A program made the position numbers and the translations under genes. Shown piece after piece: positions 43,394-51,799 of a DNA stretch of 64,000 nucleotides. The notes under the pieces are model-generated. The model saw only the letters and a list, made by a program, of their open reading frames with translations, was not told the DNA's origin and did not search any database. The stretch spans positions 62,001-126,000 of the forward strand of contig NZ_MBTF01000007.1 in assembly GCF_002013915.1 (NCBI RefSeq). Reading direction: 5' to 3'. Each line of letters begins with the position of its first letter. Positions within the stretch are counted from its first letter, which is position 1. This DNA is from Mucilaginibacter pedocola (GTDB taxonomy: Bacteria; Bacteroidota; Bacteroidia; Sphingobacteriales; Sphingobacteriaceae).

Positions 43394-44256
43394 ATGTCAA
43401 AAACAATTTTGATCACCGGCACAAGTGCCGGATTTGGAAAACTAATGGTATTGGAACTGGCCAAAAAGGGGTATAACGTAGCGGCAGCTATGAGGAACGT
43501 GGAGTCAAAAAATGCCGCGGCGGCAGCCGAACTGGATGCCCTGCCGAATGTGACGGTCGTGGAAATGGATGTTACCAGTACGGCGTCTGTCGATGCTGCG
43601 GTAAAGCGAACCATCGCGAAGTATGGTACTATCGACGTATTGGTGAACAATGCAGGCATTACAGGTTTCGGTCCCCTGGAAGCTTTTTCAGTGGAACAGA
43701 TGAAGCGGATGTTCGAGGTCAATCTTTGGGGAACCGTAAGAGGCTATCTGGCGGTATTGCCGCATATGCGTGAGAAACGCTCGGGGCTGATCATCAATAT
43801 TACCAGTGGCCTGGGCCTTATTTCCGCACCGTATATTGCGCCGTACATAGGCACAAAGTATGCTGTTGAAGGAATGACGGAATCTATCCGTTATGAAGTA
43901 AAGGAATTCGGTATTGAAGCCGTTACCCTTCAACCGGGTGCATTTCCGACCGGCATCACGGAGAAAGAGGTGCACAGGCGGACCGCCCGAAAGTACTAAC
44001 CGCATATGGCGAAGGATCTACTGATAAACTGGCCAAGTTTGGCAGTATCATGTTCGGAAAGATCGATGAGTACAAAATGGACCCGCAGGAAGTTGCGGAC
44101 GCCACATTAAAACTGATAGAGATGGCTCCGGGCACCAGGCCACATTTCACAACGGTCAATCGCGTGACTGATAACTTGGAACAGGAATATGCAGATGCCA
44201 AAGGCCCGTTAAGCGTAGAATGGATGAAGCGGATGGGTTGGGAAGAATGGTTATAA
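43394..44256 (+). pseudogene. Short-chain dehydrogenase with a two-base frameshift
   Basis: First frame (to 43999): 'ILITGTSAGFGKLMVLELAKKGYNVAAAMR' (cofactor loop), 'VLVNNAGITGFGPLEAFS', 'YIGTKYAVEGMTESIRYEV' (active-site YxxxK). Near 43970 an extra CA shifts the frame; the correct continuation is 'DRPKVLTAYGEGSTDKLAKF' down to 'EWMKRMGWEEWL' at 44256. The catalytic part is intact, so the first 201 residues might still fold. Confidence 0.85.
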
Positions 44257-44308
44257 CTCCAATGACATCATCTATGCTATTCTGAACTTACGCGATACTT
44301 ACCTTATC

Positions 44309-44348
44309 AAAAGAAATGGCGGCCTTGAAAAAGGCCGCCATTTCTTTT
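44309..44348. terminator. Bidirectional terminator between convergent SDR genes
   Basis: AAAAGAAATGGCGGCCTT-GAAA-AAGGCCGCCATTTCTTTT: an 18-bp perfect stem with a GAAA loop and A/T tails on both sides. Confidence 0.95.
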
Positions 44349-44366
44349 AGTGTGCAAAAGTGATGC

Positions 44367-45116
44367 CTACAACTGTTGCCAGCCGCCGTCCATCACGACC
44401 TCTGCACCTACCATGAACGATGAATCCTGGCTTGCCAGGAACAGGTAGCCATTGGCCATTTCTTCAACGGTGCCGCCGCGTTTAACGGGCACCGTATTCG
44501 CCAGGTTCGCCCGCAGTTCTTTGACCTGCTCATCAGACAATCCTAAGCGTTCGTGGATCGGTGTTTCCACATGGCCCGGTGACAACACATTCACGCGGAT
44601 ACGCCGCGCTAACAGGTCTGCCGAGATATTTCTTGCCAATGACCTCACGGCCGCTTTACTGGCCGAGTAAGCGGACGCACCTTCCAGGCCGGCTTCTGAC
44701 GCGGCAGAACCGGTGATCACTATCGAGGCACCGTCGTTAAGATAAGGCAATGCCTTTTGGATCGTGAAGAAAGTCCCTTTGAAATTGATATCCGAGATCT
44801 CGTCAAATAATTCCTCGGTGTAATCTGCCAAAGGTATGCCTTTAAATATTCCGGCGTTCACGATCAGCACATCAATGTTGCCAAAACTGTTCTTTACCTG
44901 CTGGTAGGCACTGTCCAAAGTGGCCAGGTTTCGGATGTCCGCCTGTATGGCAAGCGTTCCTTCCCCGATCTTTTCGGCTGCTTGTTTTAAAGTGCCGGTA
45001 TCACGGCCGGTGATGGCAACTTTGGCTCCTTCACGCGTAAATAGTGCAGCTGTTTCCAGGCCTATACCACTATTGCCACCTGTGATCACCGCTACTTTGT
45101 TCTTTAATTTTTCCAT
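44367..45116 (-). CDS. Short-chain dehydrogenase/reductase (SDR)
   Basis: 249 residues from ATG 45116. 'VAVITGGNSGIGLETAALFTREGAKVAITGR' (cofactor loop), 'DVLIVNAGIF' (NAG), 'IVITGSAASEAGLEGASAYSASKAAV' (Ser-Tyr-Lys catalytic residues) and 'RVNVLSPGHVETP'. Typical classical SDR length. Substrate unknown. Divergent from an HxlR regulator that probably controls it. Confidence 0.92.
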   Translation of the reverse strand: MEKLKNKVAVITGGNSGIGLETAALFTREGAKVAITGRDTGTLKQAAEKIGEGTLAIQADIRNLATLDSAYQQVKNSFGNIDVLIVNAGIFKGIPLADYTEELFDEISDINFKGTFFTIQKALPYLNDGASIVITGSAASEAGLEGASAYSASKAAVRSLARNISADLLARRIRVNVLSPGHVETPIHERLGLSDEQVKELRANLANTVPVKRGGTVEEMANGYLFLASQDSSFMVGAEVVMDGGWQQL

Positions 45117-45180
45117 TTTCCTGATCTGTTTATTTGCCGGTAAAATTAACCATGATCGAAAAGGCGAACAAAAAGTAGGG

Positions 45181-45221
45181 TACATACAATTTAGTTCGTG
45201 TAATTTTCGTGCGTATATTTG
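45181..45221. promoter_or_regulatory. Divergent promoter with TACATAC motif and -7 box
   Basis: TACATAC at 45181-45187, as in the other HxlR region at 38379, and a Bacteroidota -7 box TATATTTG at 45214-45221, four bases before the HxlR ATG. Transcription would start at or very near the start codon, so the mRNA may be leaderless. Confidence 0.6.
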
Positions 45222-45225
45222 CCCC

Positions 45226-45594
45226 ATGCGTAAAACAAATTCGACCAATAGTTTAAATGAGCAAGTGTTGGCCGCTCATTGCGGCGTAACTTTTGCCATG
45301 ACCCTTTTGACCGGGCGCTGGAAGATCAACGTCCTTTGGATGCTGAAGAACGGTGTGAACCGATATGGCCAGTTGAAGAATAAGATAGCGGGCATTTCTG
45401 AAAAAATGCTGACGGAGCGCCTGAGGGAACTTGAAGCGGAGGGCCTGGTGATACGCAAGGATCTTCAAACCATCCCGCCACACGTGGAATATGAACTAAG
45501 CGAGGCAGGCCGCTTACTTGCGCCAATACTGGACCAGCTTTCGGACTGGGGCGATGAAGTCAGGTTTCTGGTTCCAGCCCAAAGTACTAATTAG
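45226..45594 (+). CDS. HxlR-family transcriptional regulator
   Basis: 122 residues: 'HCGVTFAMTLLTGRWKINVLWML' and 'RYGQLKNKIAGISEKMLTERLRELEAEGLVIRKDLQTIPPHVEYELSEAGR'. The near-N-terminal Cys before the first helix is the usual redox-sensing position. Divergent from the SDR at 44367. Confidence 0.92.
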   Translation: MRKTNSTNSLNEQVLAAHCGVTFAMTLLTGRWKINVLWMLKNGVNRYGQLKNKIAGISEKMLTERLRELEAEGLVIRKDLQTIPPHVEYELSEAGRLLAPILDQLSDWGDEVRFLVPAQSTN

Positions 45595-45704
45595 CCGGTC
45601 TTAAATGTACGTACACCGGGAAGGCTACATATCAAATATTGCGGCTACATGGCTTTCCTTGGACACGCGGCCGGAAAGCGAGTAGCGCTTTAGGAGCATC
45701 TTGA

Positions 45705-46160
45705 ATTCAAATCGAGCAAGTTATTACAATTATCAACTCCGTGTTAGAAGCGGAACAGCGCAAAAATGATCTTGTGGCCACGGCCAGCCACGACTGAAGC
45801 CCCCGCTGGCCTTACTCAACGGCTTTTAACAGGTGCTGGAGATGCAGGCAAAAAAGAACAGCAACAGAAAGGCCTTGATATTGACGGATAAGGCCAGAAA
45901 GCAGATTTGGAAAATGACCACGATGGTCAACGGCTTTCTGAATGTTTCCCGTTTGGAGGCCGGCAAGATGTAGATCGAACGCCAGCGGTTTGATATGAAA
46001 GAACTGGTCCGGGAGATCGAGGAAGATGCCGTGACTGCCAATTCCACGCGATCTGTTGTATTTGATCCGGTACTCACCACTTGTATAGAGGGCGGCCGGA
46101 ATGAGATCGAGCAGGTGATCTCCAATTTTATCAGCAATGCCCTGATCTTAGGATTGATAT
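45705..46160 (+). pseudogene. Decayed sensor histidine kinase
   Basis: Across frames the plus strand reads 'EAEQRKNDLVATASHD' (H-box region), a shift, 'LKPPLALLNGF'-stop-'QVLEMQAKK', 'MTTMVNGFLNVSRLEAGKM'-stop-'IERQRFDMKELVREI', and 'GGRNEIEQVISNFISNAL' (N box). HisKA and the start of HATPase with three disruptions and no C-terminus. Confidence 0.85.
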
Positions 46161-46265
46161 TCTACTCCGCCAAAGGATATTTTTTCGGCCTATGAAGGAT
46201 AATTTTGATCGGGTAAGAATCGATGCAAAGCGCATGGGATCCAGGGTGTATCACGTATAAAGAAC

Positions 46266-46297
46266 AAAGCCCCGTTACTCTCGCAGTTTCGGGGCCT
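46266..46297. repeat. Recurrent hairpin element, copy 6
   Basis: GCCCCG / CGGGGC stem around TTACTCTCGCAGTTT, close in sequence to copy 1, and like it followed about 12 bases later by AATCTTATTT. Confidence 0.7.
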
Positions 46298-46696
46298 TCT
46301 GTTTTGGAATCTTATTTATAATATGAGTAATATCACCACAATAACATGGAAAAAAAAATGTTGTTTAGATTCGCTGCAAAATTTTTTACTAAAATAAAGA
46401 AGTATTCGGCTTTAGAAAGCTAAAGCATTACGTATCCTTTACGTGCGGATTTACACCTGTTGACGCTGCAGAAGGCCAGAAGGTGAGCGAGATGGCCTTT
46501 AATGGTGCCGATCTGAAGATAAACCCGAAAGTCATTGAACGGTTATTTGGCATTACGCCTATGAAGTTTGTCCATCACATCGCAATTTGGTTATGCTTGC
46601 AGATCATTGTGGATACAGAGATCGGATCAATTTTATGCAAGAAAACAATTTTGGGTAAACATACAAGTGAAATTACTGCAATTAAGGTTGCCATAG
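46298..46696. other. Stretch between hairpins without a convincing gene
   Basis: About 400 bases. An 82-codon open frame (46483-46731) runs into hairpin copy 7 and has no recognisable similarity; part of it ('NGADLKINPKVIERLFG') might be the relic of a regulator. I do not call it. Confidence 0.4.
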
Positions 46697-46729
46697 AAGG
46701 CCCCGCTACACTCGCTGTATTGGGGCTTT
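46697..46729. repeat. Recurrent hairpin element, copy 7
   Basis: AAGGCCCC / GGGGCTTT around GCTACACTCGCTGTATT, followed by AACCTAAATCTTATCACC, which resembles the flanks of copies 5 and 8. Confidence 0.7.
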
Positions 46730-46914
46730 AACCTAAATCTTATCACCATGAGCGGCGGACGCCACACGTGTATATGCCCTAAATATTGAGGTTTATTATT
46801 TTCTTTCTAATTAAAATCATTCAAACTTTCAATTGCAGGCAAGTTTTATGATCGATCTAATATACTGGCACGATTTAGTGGGTTGTTGTTTCTTCTACAA
46901 AAACGAAAAACATT

Positions 46915-47369
46915 ATGACGGCTACCGAAAACGCAATAGGGGTGATCAACGGCCTGATCGAAATTAACAACGACCGCATAGCGGGAATTGAGAAAGCCAT
47001 CGCTGATATTAAAGACGAGAACATCGACCTCAAACAATTATTCCAGGGCTATGCCGAGCAGAGCCGGAAGAACGGGCAGGAACTTGCCGCCATTGTCGGT
47101 TCGACCAAGGAAGTTGAGCCCGGTAATAGTATATCAGGCACCTTGCACCGGGCATGGATCGATGTAAGATCGCTGTTTGGCGGCAGCGGCCGTAAAGTAT
47201 ATTATCGGAAGCGGAACGCGGCGAAGATGCCATTAAAAAAGCTTACGATGAAGCTTTAAGCAGCGGTGATCTCCCTGCAAATGCTGTACAGGTAGTGACT
47301 ACCCAGGCAATAGATATTAAGGCAGCGCACGACCAGATCAAAGCGTTACGTAATACTGCGAACCTTTAA
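46915..47369 (+). pseudogene. DUF2383/PA2169-type four-helix protein with a frameshift
   Basis: First frame 'AIGVINGLIEINNDRIAGIEKAI' and 'ISGTLHRAWIDVRSLFGGS' is the start of the PA2169 four-helix-bundle family. Near 47200 one A is missing from an AAAA run; the correct next frame reads 'SILSEAERGEDAIKKAYDEA', 'ALSSGDLPANAVQVVTTQ' and ends 'HDQIKALRNTANL' at 47369. A stress-associated family of unknown mechanism. Confidence 0.85.
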
Positions 47370-47389
47370 CTATCCTAACTTTTCTTATC

Positions 47390-47417
47390 AAGAAAGCCGC
47401 GTCACTGCGGCTTTCTT
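47390..47417. terminator. Bidirectional terminator
   Basis: AAGAAAGCCGC / GCGGCTTTCTT with a 6-base loop, between the DUF2383 gene and the convergent orphan gene at 47427. Confidence 0.9.
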
Positions 47418-47426
47418 GTTACCGGC

Positions 47427-47708
47427 TCATCGCAGCGGCGGCAGGTGAATATTCATTTCATGAAGGAGATAACCGATCTTCAACTGATGCAGGTGTTCGT
47501 CAAATTTTTCGATCTCATCGGCAGATGAGCCGTAAGTGATCAATAGGTTACGCAGTTCGGAATAGAGTTGCAGTTGGTGCTCTATCAATTTATTTAGAGG
47601 CAGCGGAGTTTCGTTACTGCAACGTAGTTCAATGCTGATGATAGCAGTAACAGCAGCGACTCTTTTCCTCAGGTCGATAATTGATAAATAGAGTTCATCT
47701 CGGTTCAT
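47427..47708 (-). CDS. Orphan helical protein (RNLI family), paralogue of 59107
   Basis: 93 residues from ATG 47708. Helical throughout: 'MNRDELYLSIIDLRKRVAAV', 'QLYSELRNLLITYG', 'EKFDEHLHQLKIGYLLHEM'. The gene at 59107 matches position by position (YL...LR, QLY...RNLI..Y, YDQLLFKLDLEALL), and a decayed third copy is at 48120. Not a family I recognise. Confidence 0.65.
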   Translation of the reverse strand: MNRDELYLSIIDLRKRVAAVTAIISIELRCSNETPLPLNKLIEHQLQLYSELRNLLITYGSSADEIEKFDEHLHQLKIGYLLHEMNIHLPPLR

Positions 47709-48119
47709 TGCTAATATCAGGAATCGAACAATTTTACGCAAAAGTCTGTGTTATTGGAACTGCTAAAAATAAAATGTATTTAGTTCTAATTTAATAGTAT
47801 CACTTCGCCCAGAACCATCTTTTCCCGTCACAGGCATCGCATTTGTAGTATTGAGCAAGGAGAAAGAAAAAAAGCGTTTCGAGCAATGACGGCCTTGGTT
47901 GTAGGGTTGGGGGACTTTGACATGAGAAACACTTATTTGTTTCTCACAATTTTGGCTTTGATCGGTATCAAACATAAAAATAAGTGGCGGCAAATAAATT
48001 AAAAGTTAATTTTCCATTTGATCGTTTTCTTAACATGCCTACGATGATGCTATAAATTACTGTATTTCTTGAGGCCAACCGAGGTCACGCGCAATGATTC
48101 GCCATGATGAAGGCCATTA
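47709..48119. other. Non-coding stretch, nothing recognised
   Basis: About 410 bases with no supported gene, promoter or hairpin. Confidence 0.4.
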
Positions 48120-48290
48120 CTACAGAAATATGAGTGCGGCCCTTTGTCGGAAAATTATTGCCAATTGCTCATTAAACTAGATTTGGAAGCGCTGTTATCC
48201 CGCAACGATTTGACGCTGCAACCGCCATCTAAACCTGTTATAATAGCGTTCTTAGCGCTAGATTATGCTCAAAAAAACAATTTTCATTAG
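48120..48290 (+). pseudogene. Remnant of the 59107-type orphan gene
   Basis: The frame reads 'LQKYECGPLSENYCQLLIKL' then 'DLEALLSRNDLTLQPP'. This aligns with the last third of 59107-59397 ('YDQLLFKLDLEALLFNNDLRLNRP'). The N-terminal two thirds are gone. Confidence 0.7.
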
Positions 48291-48465
48291 CCTGAGGAGT
48301 AGGCGCTATAATTGCAGAAAAAAATTTCAAGTCTATGCTCATATCATCTAGGTAGCGGCACATTTTTTGTTCCCGGACGATTGTTTTTTTGGGGGAGTAA
48401 TTGCTTGTTTGCCCCGAATAGGTTTGATATTTTTTAAAGTTTAGTTTGATCAGATACGTTATCAT

Positions 48466-48851
48466 ATGCGCGTTATAAGTGTTACTGAAAGGGCAGATTT
48501 CCAACTCATAAAAACCGAAGTTTCAAGATTGACGGCGCGCTCCAAATGACGGCGCTAAAAGAGACTCAACTCTTGACCGCAGCCAGCGAATTGTTGGCCA
48601 ACATGGTCTTGTTCGCAAAAGGCGTGCATGTTTTTATCAGTTCAGTTGCAGAAGGGGCGAAAGGCATTGTGATCGTATTTGAAGACCGGGGACCGGGAAT
48701 AGAAAATGTGGCACAAGCGATGGCTAAAGGCTTTTCCACAAATAAGGGGCTGGGGCATGGATTGCCAAGCGCTAAGCAGTTATGTGACGAGTTCTACATC
48801 AACACTTCGGTAGGCAAAGGCACAACCATAACGATCACCAAATATTGCTAA
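48466..48851 (+). pseudogene. RsbT-like GHKL ATPase split by a one-base deletion
   Basis: ATG 48466 reads 'MRVISVTERADFQLIKTEVS' to a TGA at 48547; the ATG overlapping that stop (ATGA) opens the next frame 'MTALKETQLLTAASELLANM', 'VFEDRGPGIENV' and 'GLGHGLPSAKQLCDEFYINT'. The intact paralogue at 11395 shows both parts are one protein; one A is missing from AAAA. The 101-residue second part keeps all ATP-binding boxes and could still be translated by coupling. Confidence 0.85.
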
Positions 48852-49065
48852 AATTTGCAGGGCTATAGGCAGCTATTGAGTCATCTCCATTCAGCGTAAT
48901 TACCTGAATTCCCTGCGCATTTGTGGCTAAGTCGTGCTGCGCATTTTTTGTTTAGGATGTCTTATGATGTGAAATACATTACAGCGGAAAGCAGTGGATC
49001 ACGTATAAGCTACCGCAAAAGCATTAACTTTAAGTTATTATCTTTACGTCCCTTATTAAATAAAC

Positions 49066-49419
49066 ATGGCAAATCATAACAGCGCAACTGTAAGGCATGT
49101 CGGCAAGCGCATACGTGATACCCGAAAAGGTAAAGGATTGAACCTTCACGACGTTGCAAGGTTGATGGGCATCTCCGTTCCTGCGGTCTCAAAGTTAGAA
49201 ACAGGTACGACTGACATCAATCTTTCCCGGTTGCAACAGATCGCAGATATCTTAGAAATAGATATTTGTTTTCTCCTGGCTGGAACTGAGAATGCAAAAC
49301 TTGTTAACCAGCGTATCCAAACAGAGGCGGCAGAGAAACGCCTTGCCTTATACGACGAGGAGATCGTGCTTTTGCAACGCAAGGTTATCACTTTATATGA
49401 GGAACTGCTTATGAAATGA
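49066..49419 (+). CDS. XRE regulator with coiled-coil tail
   Basis: 117 residues: HTH 'GKRIRDTRKGKGLNLHDVARLMGISVPAVSKLETGTTDINLSRL' and a tail 'LYDEEIVLLQRKVITLYEELL' as in 28501, 55290 and 59596. Monocistronic. Confidence 0.88.
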   Translation: MANHNSATVRHVGKRIRDTRKGKGLNLHDVARLMGISVPAVSKLETGTTDINLSRLQQIADILEIDICFLLAGTENAKLVNQRIQTEAAEKRLALYDEEIVLLQRKVITLYEELLMK

Positions 49420-49565
49420 TCATTATTTTTGTTTGCACGGCATTAGTTTGCCTGACTGGTGGAATTTTCAGTTGATTTTTGCGGTCAGCAAAGCAGATAT
49501 CAAATTACCGTAGCTATTGTAGGCATTGGAAAAGAAATCGTATATCTTCGCTTTTTTTCTGAAAG

Positions 49566-49916
49566 TTGGGCTTAAAAAATTCTTCCGTAAACAGGGTATT
49601 CCTGATTGGCAACATCATCGGTGATCGTCAATATGATCCGCAACAGGCAATGTTTAAATTCAGTTTTGTTACAACCGAAAAGATAAATAATGGCGCTGGA
49701 TTCGACATTCACAAAGAGCATCATAAGATCGCAATTATCGGCGCTAAAGCGCATGTTGCCAAAGAAAAGCTTAAAATCGGCGACCTTGTATACCTTGAAG
49801 GTAAGGTAATCACAAGACGTTATAAAGATAGCGATAACGTACTTCGTTACGATACCGAGATCAGTGTAAGCCACTATGAAATTTTAGCCTCCATTGATAC
49901 ATATTGTACAACTTGA
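49566..49916 (+). CDS. Single-stranded DNA-binding protein-like OB-fold protein
   Basis: 116 residues from a TTG start (no ATG in a usable place). 'VNRVFLIGNIIGDRQYDP' and 'MFKFSFVTTEKI', 'HHKIAIIGAKAHVAKEKLKIGDLVYLEGKVITRRY' follow the SSB OB fold; the C-terminal acidic tail of housekeeping SSB is missing. An accessory SSB. Followed by a strong terminator. Confidence 0.85.
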   Translation: MGLKNSSVNRVFLIGNIIGDRQYDPQQAMFKFSFVTTEKINNGAGFDIHKEHHKIAIIGAKAHVAKEKLKIGDLVYLEGKVITRRYKDSDNVLRYDTEISVSHYEILASIDTYCTT

Positions 49917-49952
49917 ACTTTTCGCCTAAGGAAATCGATATTGCTATTTGAT

Positions 49953-49988
49953 AAAGTTCTTGCTCAATTTTTTTTGAGCAAGAACTTT
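49953..49988 (+). terminator. Rho-independent terminator of the ssb-like gene
   Basis: AAAGTTCTTGCTCAA / TTGAGCAAGAACTTT, 15-bp perfect stem, T-rich loop and TTTT tail. Confidence 0.95.
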
Positions 49989-50012
49989 TCGTTGCCGGCT
50001 TGTTCACGATCT

Positions 50013-50297
50013 TTAAACGGCCACCTTTAGCACATTTCCGCTAAAATTCTGCATGTGCGATTTTTTCTCAACGATATTACCCATACGGTCCATTTTGGCG
50101 GTTGCATAAAATAATTGCCCGTTTACACGATAATAAGCCTTTACTTGGTATTCTCCCCATTTCTTCACTTTAAGTATATAGCACTCGGGTTGGTAATGAT
50201 CGGCTATAGATAGCGATGCCCGTATAGCATCGGCCAGTGGCAAGCATTCCGTTTCATTGCAAAATTTGCTCTCAAAGTAAAGTTTTTCGGTATTCAT
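50013..50297 (-). CDS. Unknown 94-residue protein
   Basis: 'FESKFCNETECLPLADAIRASLSIADHY' then a beta-rich 'CYILKVKKWGEYQVKAYYRVNGQLFYATAKMDRMGN'. Possibly a small alpha/beta fold. Not recognised. Convergent with the ssb-like gene. Confidence 0.5.
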   Translation of the reverse strand: MNTEKLYFESKFCNETECLPLADAIRASLSIADHYQPECYILKVKKWGEYQVKAYYRVNGQLFYATAKMDRMGNIVEKKSHMQNFSGNVLKVAV

Positions 50298-50496
50298 AGG
50301 TTGTCATTAAAGGTGAGCTATAATGCACGAAAAACCACAATTATTATGCCCTGAAATTGGTAACGTTGCTATTTTAATCGAAATATTCAGATTTATTGTA
50401 AACTTAACTGTTTAATATTCGGATGCGGCCGCCATAAAGCGCTCACCCGAGGAAATAAAATGTTTTGCAGGATGAGCTGGGGTGGCGTATTTTAGC

Positions 50497-51213
50497 ATGA
50501 TGGAACAAGTACTTAAATGCCTGGTGATAGACGATGACCCCGATGTCAACGCCTACGTTTGCGACATGGTCGTGCAGACATCGTTCCTTGATTTGGCCGG
50601 AAGTTTGGACAATGCGCAAGCTGCACTAAGCGAAATGGAAAATGGTGCGATCGACTTATTGATCTTAGATATTAATTTGCCGGGTGTAGACGGCGTGACT
50701 TTTGCCGGTACGTTAAAAGAACTACCAGCCCGGGCGGCGCCCCGCGTTATCCTGATCAGCGGGTCGGGAGAACACGCCCTGGCCGGTTATAAGGTAGATG
50801 CTATCGATTACCTGCTTAAGCCTTTTACTTACGAAGCGTTCTACAAGGCCGCGCTTAAGGCCAGGAACCTCTCCAAGGCGCCAGCTGCGGCCGTTGCCAA
50901 TGATCATCTTTTTCTGAAGGTGGAACATGACCTGGTGCGTGTCGATATCAATGAGATCAAATACCTCGAAAGTGCCAGAGATTATGTAAAGGTGGTCACT
51001 AATGGATCAACGATCATTGCTTTGTCGACGATGAAAGCCCTGGAGGAAAAGTTAAAAGGGCATCGTTTCATGCGCGTGCACCGAAGCTTTATCATCAATC
51101 TGGACAAGATCGATGCTATTCAGCACCTCACCGTCCGCTTTGGAAAAACAGTGATACCGGTGACCGAACAATACCGCGATGCATTTAAAGCAGTTTTTAG
51201 TGACTGGCTTTAA
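50497..51213 (+). CDS. LytTR-family response regulator
   Basis: 238 residues (ATG 50497 or 50500). Receiver domain 'CLVIDDDPDVNAYV' with phospho-acceptor Asp58 in 'LLILDINLPGVDG' and 'YLLKPF'; LytTR DNA-binding domain with 'INEIKYLESARDYVKVVT' and 'FMRVHRSFIINLDKIDAI'. First gene of a run with a secreted coiled-coil protein, a histidine kinase and a DisA_N-like protein, and so the likely partner of that kinase. Confidence 0.93.
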   Translation: MMEQVLKCLVIDDDPDVNAYVCDMVVQTSFLDLAGSLDNAQAALSEMENGAIDLLILDINLPGVDGVTFAGTLKELPARAAPRVILISGSGEHALAGYKVDAIDYLLKPFTYEAFYKAALKARNLSKAPAAAVANDHLFLKVEHDLVRVDINEIKYLESARDYVKVVTNGSTIIALSTMKALEEKLKGHRFMRVHRSFIINLDKIDAIQHLTVRFGKTVIPVTEQYRDAFKAVFSDWL

Positions 51214-51317
51214 CGTCCGGAAGAAGGTTTTCATCGTATCATAACAGCATTCTGTCGAACCGGTTTCGCCTGGTTCGCGAAACTGCGTTCATTTGGATCA
51301 AATTTAAATGAACTGCT

Positions 51318-51761
51318 ATGAAAAACTTGATATTGATCATACTACTTGTGGGCCTTAGTGCCTTGTCGAAAGCTGCAGGCTTTGCAGATACCACTAAGAA
51401 GGATACAGCCAAAATAAATGGCCAGGCCCGAAAGCTAAAAGAAAAGCTGGAAGGCCTGCAAACCGAATTGGCTAAGATTCAAAACCGTTTGCCGGAGGAA
51501 GAATCCGCTGCTGCCGAAGCGGCCAGCGAGTCCGGCGACGCGCAGGAAAAAAGCCGGAAACAAGCAGCGTCCGCAGTGGGCGGAGATGCAGGTGACGCAC
51601 GGAAGGCGGCCAAAGCGGCAAAGAAAGCGGCCAGGGAGACCAGCGATGCTGAGGACGCTGCGGAGAAGGTCAAAAAAGATAAAGACAAGATCAAAGACAT
51701 CAATAAAGATATCGATAAGATCAACGAAAAGATCGCCAGGCTGCAGCAGGAAGCCGAATAA
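51318..51761 (+). CDS. Secreted Lys/Ala/Glu-rich coiled-coil protein
   Basis: 147 residues. Signal peptide (1-19, ending 'SKAAG'), then long heptad-like helices ('KLKEKLEGLQTELAKIQNRL', 'DKIKDINKDIDKINEKIARL'). No domain recognised. Exported, probably a structural or stress-protective protein. Between the response regulator and the kinase. Confidence 0.7.
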   Translation: MKNLILIILLVGLSALSKAAGFADTTKKDTAKINGQARKLKEKLEGLQTELAKIQNRLPEEESAAAEAASESGDAQEKSRKQAASAVGGDAGDARKAAKAAKKAARETSDAEDAAEKVKKDKDKIKDINKDIDKINEKIARLQQEAE

Positions 51762-51799
51762 AACTTAAATACCGCTCATACGTTTAGGTCAGATCAGTC

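Noticed and set aside
46483..46731. 82-codon open frame
   Set aside because: Its last third is hairpin copy 7 and the rest has no similarity to anything recognised.
48238..48504. 88-codon minus-strand open frame
   Set aside because: Overlaps the RsbT-like start and the orphan remnant; the composition is not protein-like.
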